Origin: an uncultured Alphaproteobacteria bacterium
GTDB taxonomy: Bacteria; Pseudomonadota; Alphaproteobacteria; RF32; CAG-239
Reading direction: 5' to 3'
NCBI GenBank assembly: GCA_944393695.1
Contig: CALYAY010000003.1
Span: 62,001-126,000, forward strand
DNA: 64,000 nt
The notes under the pieces were generated by a model. It was given only the letters and a program-made list of their open reading frames with translations, did not search any database and was not told the DNA's origin. The number at the start of each line of letters is the position of its first letter. The first letter of the stretch is position 1. Of this stretch, positions 51,981 through 59,499 are shown one piece after another. The position numbers and the translations under genes are program-made.

Positions 51981-52955
51981 CTATCTATTCAGTTGAACCG
52001 ATATAATTCTCATATTTAACAGTGCTTCGTAATAGGGAGTTTGTCGCGCATATTTCCAAAAACGTAATTCACTTTCAGATTGCAAATCATGCAAAAATCG
52101 TTTAGATGCATAATGAAAAATTTTTGGTTTTTTTATGCTGAGCAAGTGGTTTTGTATTTCTTTATTATTTAACTTGTTTATAAAATCAGAATTCCCAAAA
52201 ATTTCTTGGTAATTCCATTCTGGCGAGATGATTTTTATACTATCTGATAAAATCTTATTATAAACATCCTGATCAGGATATAAAATAACAGTATCTTTAA
52301 TAAAGTCTAATGCTCTTTGAAAAAAATTTTTTTCTTTTAGCTTAGAAATATTAACTAAAAAAACACCGGTATTTATATAATTAAAACAATCTAATTTCAG
52401 TATATTATTGAAATATTCGCGAATAGGATATTCTTTATTGAGTGCGTTGCTTTGTACGGCATTAATCATTTGAAAATCAAGTGCCCCTGCAAAAGCTTTA
52501 TCTTCCATATCAATACGGTACAAATCTGCAACATCCTTTTCTATTATGAGATCCGCATCAAGAAAAATTGCTTTTTCATATGAAGGAAAAATTTCAGGAA
52601 TAAATACAGAATAAAAAGTTACTAAACCAGCATTTGAGGGTAATTTGTTCCTTTCCTTAAACGGTAAAAAATATTCAATATTTTTCTCAATAATGTTTGT
52701 TATGTTTATAAAATTCAAAGAGATATTGCGTGTATTACGAAACAATTCTTTAATATTTTCTTTGGAGTAATCCGTAATATTTGTTTCTAAAATATTTATC
52801 TCATAAAAGTTTTTTTCTGAGGAGTGTTGCTTTAGAGACACTAGTGTTGTGTACAAATAAGGTACATATTGATTGCTACAACCAAAAACAATAGGAATGC
52901 TTTTTTTTGAAATGGTTTTCTTATACAATTTGTTTAACGAGATTTTTGCATTCAT
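51981..52955 (-). CDS. Glycosyltransferase family 8 protein
   Basis: A 324-residue GT8 enzyme of usual length. PIVFGCSNQYVPYLYTTLVSL starts the domain; the DxD is in AIFLDADLIIEKD (about 131-143); NTGVFLVN and WNYQEIFGN follow. FHYASKRF stands where the HFxGxxKPW motif is expected, so the acceptor side differs from the other three. It follows the FAD oxidoreductase gene by 3 bp and is the first of the AT-rich glycosyltransferase genes in the operon. Confidence 0.88.
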   Translation of the reverse strand: MNAKISLNKLYKKTISKKSIPIVFGCSNQYVPYLYTTLVSLKQHSSEKNFYEINILETNITDYSKENIKELFRNTRNISLNFINITNIIEKNIEYFLPFKERNKLPSNAGLVTFYSVFIPEIFPSYEKAIFLDADLIIEKDVADLYRIDMEDKAFAGALDFQMINAVQSNALNKEYPIREYFNNILKLDCFNYINTGVFLVNISKLKEKNFFQRALDFIKDTVILYPDQDVYNKILSDSIKIISPEWNYQEIFGNSDFINKLNNKEIQNHLLSIKKPKIFHYASKRFLHDLQSESELRFWKYARQTPYYEALLNMRIISVQLNR

Positions 52956-52958
52956 TAT

Positions 52959-54221
52959 TTATACCTCCATTCCAGTTTTAAATGCTTGAAAGGTCCAGAG
53001 GTAATCCCATTTGCCAAAGCGGCCGATGCTTTCGATGCCGATTTCTTTGAGGTAATTTAGGATTATCTCGCGATTGTCATATATTCCATGGGTAAAGGTG
53101 ACGTTTGCATAGGGGTCAAAGCGAATGTCTTTAACTACAATATCAGCGTCATCAAACCCACAGATTTGTTTTAATTTTTCTGTCGTTTGTTCCAAAACCA
53201 ATTCTGCCGGTGGAACCTTGGCTTCATTGGCATAAAAAATTTCAGCTTGCAAAGAAGAGCAACCTTCCGGTACGTTGTCCGGTGATTTCAAGTTAGGCGA
53301 ATAAACCCGGGCCGGCGGAACATCCTCGTCATAAATGTAAAACCACAAATGTTGGGCAACATCCGGCCGGCGAAAGCCCAGAGAAACCTGATAGCCGCAG
53401 GTATAGCGCAGGTTTTGCGCCGCTTTGACGACCACGTCCGGAACATCAGGCAGCATGGCAATAATCTCCGGCAAAGGCAGAGAGGAAATCAAACGTTCGT
53501 ATCCTGTCCGGCTGCCGTCGGCAAATGTGACCTGTTTTTGCGCCGGATTTATGGCTACCGCTTTTTTGCCCAAGCGGATATCAAGCCCTTCGCGCACATT
53601 GTTTAAGATACTGCGGAAACCACCGCGCCGGGGATATTTCATGACTTTGGCATAATAAAAACATTTGTCCTGGCGTTCAAAAGCTCCGGTCAGAACTTCC
53701 TCCAGCGAAGGAGAACTCATGCGAATCCCGACCCATCTGGTTTCCATTTCCTGAGGCTGAACGCCCCAATATTTCCGGGTGTAGGCAAAGGGAAAGTGCT
53801 CGGCAAAATAATTGCCGTATTGAACGCGAAGCCATTCGGCGTAGTCTTTAATCGCACTTACTTCTTTTTGCGGACGGCGGACAAAATCAGAAATGATTTT
53901 GACCTTTTCTTCCGTGGGCAGCGGCGACAAATTGCTTTGTGCCGGATGCTTCAACCAATAGCCATGATAGTAGTTGACAGGGTATGGGACATGCTCAATC
54001 ATGCCTTCCGAACCGGCAAAAATTTTCTGCATATACTCATCGGGAGCAAAACTGAAATGCACAAAACGGTCAAAGCGAAACCCGTCAATGGTGAAATTTC
54101 CGCAAAGCCCGCCCCAGTCATTGTCTTTTTCATAAATGACCGAAGCGATGCCCTGCTTTTTCAGATGATAGGCAGCGGAGAGACCGGCTATGCCGCTGCC
54201 GAGAATGACATTATCCGACAA
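52959..54221 (-). CDS. FAD-dependent oxidoreductase (protoporphyrinogen oxidase/UGM-like)
   Basis: A 420-residue flavoprotein of the NAD(P)-binding amine-oxidase-like group, near UDP-galactopyranose mutase. The FAD-binding motif VILGSGIAGLSAAYHLK is at residues 5-21, then EKDNDWGGLCG. The C-terminal part has SIGRFGKWDYLWTFQAFKTG, where this group closes the FAD site. I chose the TTG start at 54221, since GGAG lies 6 bases upstream and the FAD fold begins there. The longer reading frame runs back into the dehydratase gene. The 11-bp overlap with that gene suggests coupling. It is often seen in polysaccharide clusters; substrate unknown. Confidence 0.82.
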   Translation of the reverse strand: MSDNVILGSGIAGLSAAYHLKKQGIASVIYEKDNDWGGLCGNFTIDGFRFDRFVHFSFAPDEYMQKIFAGSEGMIEHVPYPVNYYHGYWLKHPAQSNLSPLPTEEKVKIISDFVRRPQKEVSAIKDYAEWLRVQYGNYFAEHFPFAYTRKYWGVQPQEMETRWVGIRMSSPSLEEVLTGAFERQDKCFYYAKVMKYPRRGGFRSILNNVREGLDIRLGKKAVAINPAQKQVTFADGSRTGYERLISSLPLPEIIAMLPDVPDVVVKAAQNLRYTCGYQVSLGFRRPDVAQHLWFYIYDEDVPPARVYSPNLKSPDNVPEGCSSLQAEIFYANEAKVPPAELVLEQTTEKLKQICGFDDADIVVKDIRFDPYANVTFTHGIYDNREIILNYLKEIGIESIGRFGKWDYLWTFQAFKTGMEV

Positions 54222-55290
54222 GGTGTTCTCCGTGTTCTTCAATTTGTTTGACGCAGAAATCGTACATATCCCGGCCGCTGAGGGCTTCTTTGTACCAATC
54301 CACCGTTTTTTCAATGGCTTCCTGAAGGTTCCACTTGGCCTCCCACTGCAGCATGACGTAAGCCTTGGTGACATCAAGATTTAACAGGGTATTCTCATGC
54401 ACGGCATTGGGATCAGAGGCATCAACCACCCTGCCCTTGCCATAATATTCAACCAGGCGGCTGACAACCTCAAAGACGGTCTTGTTGGCGGAAATATGTG
54501 GACCGAAGTTAAACGAATCGGCGTATCTGACAGGATCTTCCATCAGTTTTTCACCTACCCGCAGATAACCGGACAAAGGCTCTAAAACATGTTCCCACGG
54601 ACGCGTGGCAATCGGATTGCGAATCTCGATGTCTTTACCGGCCTCGATATAGCGAATACAGTCGGGAATCAGACGATTGTCCGACCAGTCGCCGCCGCCG
54701 ATGACATTTCCGGCGCGGACACTGGCAATCGCCTTGCCGTGTTTGGCATAATCCTTCGGGTTAAAATAAGAATTGCGGTAAGAGGAAATCATCAGCTCGG
54801 TGCAGCCTTTGGAGGATGAATAAGGGTCATAGCCGCCCATGCGGTCAGTTTCCTTATAGCCCCAAATCTGCTCCACATTTTCATAGCATTTATCCGAGGT
54901 TATCATCACAACGGTTTTAACACAGTCGTGCAGGCGTACGGCTTCCATGACGTTCAAAGAGCCCATGAGATTGGTTTCATAAGTTTCTTTGGGATGCTCA
55001 TAAGCAGTGCGGACTAAAGCCTGAGCCGCCAGGTGAAAAATGATTTCCGGCCGGTATTTTTCTATGGTTGAGGAAAGGTGAACAAAATCACGGGTATCGC
55101 CGCGGACATCAGCATATAATTTATCATGCAGGTGACAGGCCTCAAAATTTCCCTTGTCGGAATAAGGATCAAGCGAATAACCGACAACTTTGGCGCCCAT
55201 CATGGTCAGCCAGATTGACAACCAGGATCCCTTGAAGCCGGTGTGGCCGGTAACTAAAACGGTTTTGCCGCGGTAAACGTCATTATACAT
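54211..55290 (-). CDS. rfbG: CDP-glucose 4,6-dehydratase
   Basis: Converts CDP-glucose to CDP-4-keto-6-deoxyglucose with bound NAD+. It is a 359-residue extended SDR. Landmarks: KTVLVTGHTGFKGSWLSIWL (about 9-28), FHLAAQALVR, TSDKCYEN (the Thr of the catalytic triad), YDPYSSSKGCTELM (YxxxK) and RAGNVIGGGDWSDNRL, typical of RfbG. Its ATG overlaps the end of the epimerase gene by 8 bp. It follows rfbF and the SDR gene in one operon. Confidence 0.95.
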   Translation of the reverse strand: MYNDVYRGKTVLVTGHTGFKGSWLSIWLTMMGAKVVGYSLDPYSDKGNFEACHLHDKLYADVRGDTRDFVHLSSTIEKYRPEIIFHLAAQALVRTAYEHPKETYETNLMGSLNVMEAVRLHDCVKTVVMITSDKCYENVEQIWGYKETDRMGGYDPYSSSKGCTELMISSYRNSYFNPKDYAKHGKAIASVRAGNVIGGGDWSDNRLIPDCIRYIEAGKDIEIRNPIATRPWEHVLEPLSGYLRVGEKLMEDPVRYADSFNFGPHISANKTVFEVVSRLVEYYGKGRVVDASDPNAVHENTLLNLDVTKAYVMLQWEAKWNLQEAIEKTVDWYKEALSGRDMYDFCVKQIEEHGEHLVG

Positions 55291-56179
55291 TATTGTTTCT
55301 CCACCAATTGATTGTTTTTATAAGCCCATCTTCCAGGGAATATTTTTGTTCCCAGCCGATGGATTTTAATTTTTCATTATTGCCGACCACCAGGTCATCG
55401 CCGAAAGCCGCGGGAATTGCACCCCATAATATTTGTCCTTTAAAATCAGTCAGTTCAGCTATTTTATTGACGATCTCACGCAGTTGAACCGGCCGCCCGG
55501 AACAAATATTGACAGCGCCCTGAAGCTCGCTTTCAAAAACATCGACAATGCCGCGGGCGGTGTCTTCAACATAAAGGTAGTCCTGAAATTTCAGACAATC
55601 GCTGACCCGGACATCCTCACCTTTCAGACAAGAGTTAATCACCGAGGGCATCAGGCGCTGCGGCTTTTCTCCCGGACCGTAGAGGTTGAAAATCCTCGGC
55701 CATTTGAACGAAATGCCGTTTTGTCGGCAAAAAACTTCAGCAATGTTGTAAAAGGCATTTTTACCATTTCCGTACAGTGTGCCGGGGTTGGTCGGGGTTT
55801 CGCCTTCTGACAGGTAACCGTATTTATATTCATATTCCGAACAGGTTCCGGCGCCGACAAAAGTCTGGCCACCATGGCGCTGAAAACTCTGTAATAAATT
55901 TAACGATGCCACAATCCACTCCATATTGAGGTTGGAAACATGGCATTTGGGGCCAACATACCAGGCCAAATGAATTAGATTTTCAAAATTATTCCGGGTC
56001 AGAAAATCTTCAACCGCGGCACTGTCAAGAAGGTTCATTTCATGCGGTATCAAACCGTTTGGCTCTGAGGAAAGCGGAGGATAGACCAGCGCATGAACCT
56101 CGTATCCGCGGTGCAGAAGCTCGGCCGTAACCTGGCTTCCGATAAAGCCTGTGGCACCGGTGAGCAGAACTTTTTTCAT
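55283..56179 (-). CDS. NAD-dependent epimerase/reductase (SDR)
   Basis: A 298-residue extended SDR from the ATG at 56179. The open frame begins earlier inside rfbF, but the family N-terminus VLLTGATGFIGSQV starts here. GTCSEYEY supplies the Ser/Thr and LYGNGKNAFY the YxxxK pair. IFNLYGPGEKP, the ending GGAxNIxSG-type GAVNICSGRPVQLREIV and the C-terminal WWRNN follow. Placed between rfbF and rfbG, it probably reduces or epimerises the CDP-4-keto-6-deoxysugar; it could give a CDP-6-deoxyhexose. rfbH, needed for abequose or paratose, is absent from the window. Confidence 0.85.
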   Translation of the reverse strand: MKKVLLTGATGFIGSQVTAELLHRGYEVHALVYPPLSSEPNGLIPHEMNLLDSAAVEDFLTRNNFENLIHLAWYVGPKCHVSNLNMEWIVASLNLLQSFQRHGGQTFVGAGTCSEYEYKYGYLSEGETPTNPGTLYGNGKNAFYNIAEVFCRQNGISFKWPRIFNLYGPGEKPQRLMPSVINSCLKGEDVRVSDCLKFQDYLYVEDTARGIVDVFESELQGAVNICSGRPVQLREIVNKIAELTDFKGQILWGAIPAAFGDDLVVGNNEKLKSIGWEQKYSLEDGLIKTINWWRNNNV

Positions 56180-56181
56180 GA

Positions 56182-56964
56182 CTAACTCTCCCAGATTTTC
56201 CAGGGAGCGGCATCGGCAGCCCACATTTTATTCAGATCTTCTTTGTCTTTCAGCATATCCATGGCATGCCAGAAGCCGGTGTGTTTATAAGAATTCAGTT
56301 TTCCGTCTTTGGCCAGATTTTTAAGAGGATCCTGTTCCCACATCATTTCTTCGCTGTCTTCGGGAATATAATCAAAAACTTCCGGTTCACAAACAAAGAA
56401 ACCGGCATTAATCCAGGCGCCGCTTTCTTTGGGCTTTTCCGAAAATTTAAGCACCGTGCCGTCTTCGTCTATACCCAAAGCTCCCCAACGTCCTTCCGGC
56501 TGATAGGCTGTCAAGGTGCACAATTTTCCTGATTTTTTATGATTTTCAATTAATGCCGGAATAGAAATATCCCCTACTCCGTCGCCATAAGTGAGCATAA
56601 AGGCTTCATTGCCGATATATTTCTGAGCTTTTTTTATGCGGCCGGCGGTTTTGGTGTTCCGGCCGGTATAAAGCAGAGTGACTTTCCACGGTTCACAGCG
56701 GTTGCGATGAACGGTAACTTCGTTGTTTGACAAATCAACCGTTACATCGGAATTGTTAAGATAGTAGTTAACGAAATAGTCTTTGATGACTTCTTGTTTA
56801 TACCCGGTAAGAATAACAAAATCATTAAAACCATAATGAGAGTATATTTTCATTATATGCCAGAGAATCGGCATCCCGCCAATTCCGACCATCGGTTTGG
56901 GGCGAACTCCTGTTTCTTCTCCCAATCTGGTTCCAAGCCCACCGGCTAAAATCAAAATTTTCAT
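56182..56964 (-). CDS. rfbF: Glucose-1-phosphate cytidylyltransferase
   Basis: Makes CDP-glucose from CTP and glucose-1-phosphate, the first step of the CDP-deoxysugar branch. It is 260 residues, normal for RfbF. The nucleotidyltransferase signature ILAGGLGTRLGEETGVRPKP is at residues 4-23, MVGIGGMPILWHIMK next, then FMLTYGDGVGDI (metal Asp) and EGRWGALGID. GAWINAGFFVCEPEV and FWHAMDMLKDK complete the RfbF pattern. Its ATG overlaps the stop of a 66-codon ORF by four bases. The SDR gene follows after 2 bp. Confidence 0.96.
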   Translation of the reverse strand: MKILILAGGLGTRLGEETGVRPKPMVGIGGMPILWHIMKIYSHYGFNDFVILTGYKQEVIKDYFVNYYLNNSDVTVDLSNNEVTVHRNRCEPWKVTLLYTGRNTKTAGRIKKAQKYIGNEAFMLTYGDGVGDISIPALIENHKKSGKLCTLTAYQPEGRWGALGIDEDGTVLKFSEKPKESGAWINAGFFVCEPEVFDYIPEDSEEMMWEQDPLKNLAKDGKLNSYKHTGFWHAMDMLKDKEDLNKMWAADAAPWKIWES

Positions 56965-57161
56965 AGCTTCTCCAAAAATTGTGTTTTAAACAACTGCCGG
57001 AGAAAAACTTTATACGGATATGCCCCGCTAAATTTACGGTGCAGCAAAGCAAATAATCCGACGGATAAAAAAATCTCCCAAAACATTTTTCTAAGAATTG
57101 TTTGGAGAGATGAGAAACCGTCAAATTCTATGTTGACAAGTGCATAAAACTTATTTTTCAA
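56961..57161 (-). CDS. Small ORF at the head of the polysaccharide operon, uncertain
   Basis: A 66-codon frame whose stop overlaps the rfbF start (ATGA), as in coupled genes. Its product is rich in Phe, Leu and Lys with one weakly hydrophobic stretch (FWEIFLSVGLFALL, about 28-41), so it may be a small membrane protein. I know no family. Only weak ribosome-site signal is seen. It could instead be the C-terminal remnant of a lost gene, given that a recombinase and several palindromes lie just upstream, or a chance frame. Confidence 0.35.
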   Translation of the reverse strand: MKNKFYALVNIEFDGFSSLQTILRKMFWEIFLSVGLFALLHRKFSGAYPYKVFLRQLFKTQFLEKL

Positions 57162-57172
57162 ACACTTACCTA

Positions 57173-57295
57173 AAATTTTCCTTGAGGAAAATTTATATTA
57201 TATAACCAAGTGCTTTTACCGCACCGAATCCGATTAAAGAGCTTCTCACGGCTCCGTATTCCGAGGAATACAACCCTGCGTATTATGACGTACGC
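57173..57295. other. Cluster of short palindromes between the operon and the recombinase
   Basis: Three palindromes lie within 125 bp: AAATTTTCC-TTGA-GGAAAATTT (57173-57194), GTATTCC-GA-GGAATAC (57256-57271) and GCGTA-8-TACGC (57278-57295). On the minus strand a TATAAT (plus-strand 57197-57202) directs toward the operon, with no good -35 seen. The 250 bp between the divergent genes hold nothing else that I can name. The palindromes are candidate recombinase or regulator sites. Confidence 0.5.
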
Positions 57296-57410
57296 CAAAG
57301 TTGTGGCTATCTTAGAAAAGTTTTTATGAATAATCAAGCTAAAAAATGAAATTAGCGGATAATCAGAACCTAAACAAATTTATACTTCATTTAACATTAA
57401 GGGGACTTTT

Positions 57411-58007
57411 ATGATATATGGTTATATCAGAGTAAGCTGTGATAAACAGACAACTGATAATCAACAATTTGAAATTATTAAATTTTCTAAAGAGAATAAT
57501 CTTAAAATCGACCGCTGGATCAAAGAAACAATCAGCAGCACCCAATGCTTGAACAAACGAAAGCTGTGGCGGTTACTGATGTCTTTGAAAAAAGGAGATA
57601 TTATGATTACATCAGAATTGTCTCGTCTGGGACGTAATCTGTTGCAGGTAATGAGTATTTTGAATTATTGCATGACCAAAGAAGCCCAAGTCTGGACAAT
57701 TAAAGATAATTACCGTCTGGGGAGTGATATTCAGTCAAAAGTTTTGGCTTTTGCATTCGGACTCTCAGCAGAAATCGAACGTAATTTGATTTCGCAAAGA
57801 ACAAGGGAAGCTTTGTTACGTCTGAAATCAGAAGGTAAAATTCTTGGCAGACCCCGAGGAAGTAAAAATAAATTTTCAAAACTTGAAGGAAAAAAAGAAA
57901 TTATTTCTGACCTGCTGGAACAAAAAATTTCCAAAGCACAAATCGCCCAGGATTTGAAAATCAGCCGCATGACCTTATATAATTTTTTGAAAAACGAGGA
58001 AAGCTGA
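57411..58007 (+). CDS. Serine recombinase (resolvase/invertase family)
   Basis: A 198-residue small serine recombinase like Pin/Hin or Tn3 resolvase. The catalytic domain (about 1-140) has YGYIRVSCDKQT with the nucleophile Ser9, GDIMITSELSRLGRNLLQV with the conserved Arg residues, then LAFAFGLSAEIERNLISQRTREAL, where the E helix starts. The C-terminal helix-turn-helix (about 150-195) has GRPRGSKNK and ISKAQIAQDLKISRMTLYNFL. Length and layout fit an inversion or resolution enzyme rather than a large integrase. AAGGGGA precedes the ATG. It is divergent from the polysaccharide operon and ends next to a tRNA gene. Confidence 0.93.
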   Translation: MIYGYIRVSCDKQTTDNQQFEIIKFSKENNLKIDRWIKETISSTQCLNKRKLWRLLMSLKKGDIMITSELSRLGRNLLQVMSILNYCMTKEAQVWTIKDNYRLGSDIQSKVLAFAFGLSAEIERNLISQRTREALLRLKSEGKILGRPRGSKNKFSKLEGKKEIISDLLEQKISKAQIAQDLKISRMTLYNFLKNEES

Positions 58008-58013
58008 TATAAG

Positions 58014-58037
58014 AAAACCTCCCTTCGGGGAGGTTTT
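58014..58037. terminator. Bidirectional terminator with TTCG loop
   Basis: AAAACCTCCC-TTCG-GGGAGGTTTT, a perfect 10-bp stem closed by a stable TTCG loop, with A/T runs on both sides. It can end both the recombinase gene and the convergent tRNA. Confidence 0.9.
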
Positions 58038-58039
58038 AA

Positions 58040-58115
<76 letters not shown>

Positions 58116-58137
58116 AAGGTTTTAATAATGATAATAG

Positions 58138-59499
58138 TTATACATCAAGTTTATTGACAATGTCAATAAAATGCTTGCCTCTTTCCATAAAGTTTTTATA
58201 GATTCCAAAACTCGGAGAGGTTGGCGAGAATAAAACCAGTCCTCCTTGTTGATTTTTAAGGATTTCCGAAGCGCTTTTCACGGCATCTTCCAAACTGCCG
58301 CCTTCGACCAGGACAAAATCAGAACGGGTGACATGCTTGCGAATCGCCTCGGCTATCCGAGGGCCGCATTGAAACAAAGCAAAAACGGCTTTAACTTTCG
58401 GATGAGTTTCGATATAGGAGGCATAATCGGTATAGTCTTGAACATTTTCCTCTCCCCCTGAAATCAAAACCATATCATCATCAAAACTTTTCATAGCTCC
58501 AATGGCGGCTTCCGGTGCGGTGGAAATACTGTCATTGATGAACGTAATGCCGTGTTTTACGGCAACTTTTTGCAGACGGTGAGGCAGAGGCTCAAAGTTT
58601 TGCAAATCGCGGGCGGCCTGTTTGATGTCCATTTTCAGATACTCCATGATGGAGAAAACGCCGGCCAGATTGTCCAGATTATGATCACCGCAGATTTTCA
58701 GATCATTAATGCTTAATATTTCACGGTCTCGGAACAACAGGTGCTTTCCTTCGGCGTGAAAAGCTTCCGGGATATCATAATTGACAATGTTTTTATCTGG
58801 GTAGTCCCTGATGTATTTTTGCAGTTCCGGATTGCGGGCGTTAACAAAACATATATCCCCCGGCTGCTGGTGAGCAATAAGATGCAGTTTATCGCGGCAA
58901 TAATTTTCATGGCTCTGATGCCAGACACTATGCACAAAGAACATATTCGTAAACATGGCAATGTGCGGCGATACACTCAAATCCGCCGCCTGATAGCTGG
59001 AGACTTCGGCGACGATAAAATTGTGGGGCTCGTCAACCAGCTCAATCAACGGGCGGCCGATGTTTCCGCCCAATCCGACATCATATCCCTGAGCCTGCAT
59101 CATATAATGAAGAGCGCTCACACTGGTGCTTTTTCCTTTTGAACCGGTAATGGCAATAATTTTGCACCGCGGTTGATTGAGCCTGATTTCGGAAAGGCAA
59201 AGATCGGTTGAGGAAGTAAAAAGTATGCCGCGCTTTTTTGCCTCAATAATCTCCGGCCGGTAAAGACTGACTCCCGGGGATTTGATAACCACATCCACCT
59301 TGTTTAAAAGTTCTGTCACATTTCCACCATAAAAAGACGGATAAGCACCGAATTCGTTGCTGACAGGCGTTTCCTTATCATTATAAATGATAACATTGTC
59401 ATCCAACTGCCGGCGACGAAGAAAGCGCAAAATGTCCTGCCCTTCCCGGCCCAACCCCCAAATCATAAGCCGGCGGTTTTTCAAATCATTTATCTGCAT
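58138..59499 (-). CDS. murD: MurD-type Mur ligase (UDP-MurNAc-L-Ala:glutamate ligase family)
   Basis: Adds glutamate to UDP-MurNAc-L-Ala with ATP in peptidoglycan synthesis. It has 453 residues. Landmarks are MIWGLGREGQDILRFL, the ATP loop AITGSKGKSTSVSAL (about 115-129), GGNIGRPLIEL, VAEVSSYQ, GDHNLDNLAG and LFSPTSPSFGIYKNFMERG. The usual TPDHLDRH segment reads FVHSVWHQSHENYCRDKLHL instead. That and the stand-alone location outside a division/cell-wall cluster hint at a MurD2-like variant, so the substrate form is uncertain. Its ATG overlaps the stop of the MscS gene by one base. Confidence 0.85.
   Translation of the reverse strand: MQINDLKNRRLMIWGLGREGQDILRFLRRRQLDDNVIIYNDKETPVSNEFGAYPSFYGGNVTELLNKVDVVIKSPGVSLYRPEIIEAKKRGILFTSSTDLCLSEIRLNQPRCKIIAITGSKGKSTSVSALHYMMQAQGYDVGLGGNIGRPLIELVDEPHNFIVAEVSSYQAADLSVSPHIAMFTNMFFVHSVWHQSHENYCRDKLHLIAHQQPGDICFVNARNPELQKYIRDYPDKNIVNYDIPEAFHAEGKHLLFRDREILSINDLKICGDHNLDNLAGVFSIMEYLKMDIKQAARDLQNFEPLPHRLQKVAVKHGITFINDSISTAPEAAIGAMKSFDDDMVLISGGEENVQDYTDYASYIETHPKVKAVFALFQCGPRIAEAIRKHVTRSDFVLVEGGSLEDAVKSASEILKNQQGGLVLFSPTSPSFGIYKNFMERGKHFIDIVNKLDV

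Noticed and set aside
57411-58007. Treating the serine recombinase as a tRNA-targeting integrase of a complete island
   Set aside because: Its size and domain order fit invertases or resolvases, not large serine integrases, and I found no duplicated attachment site.
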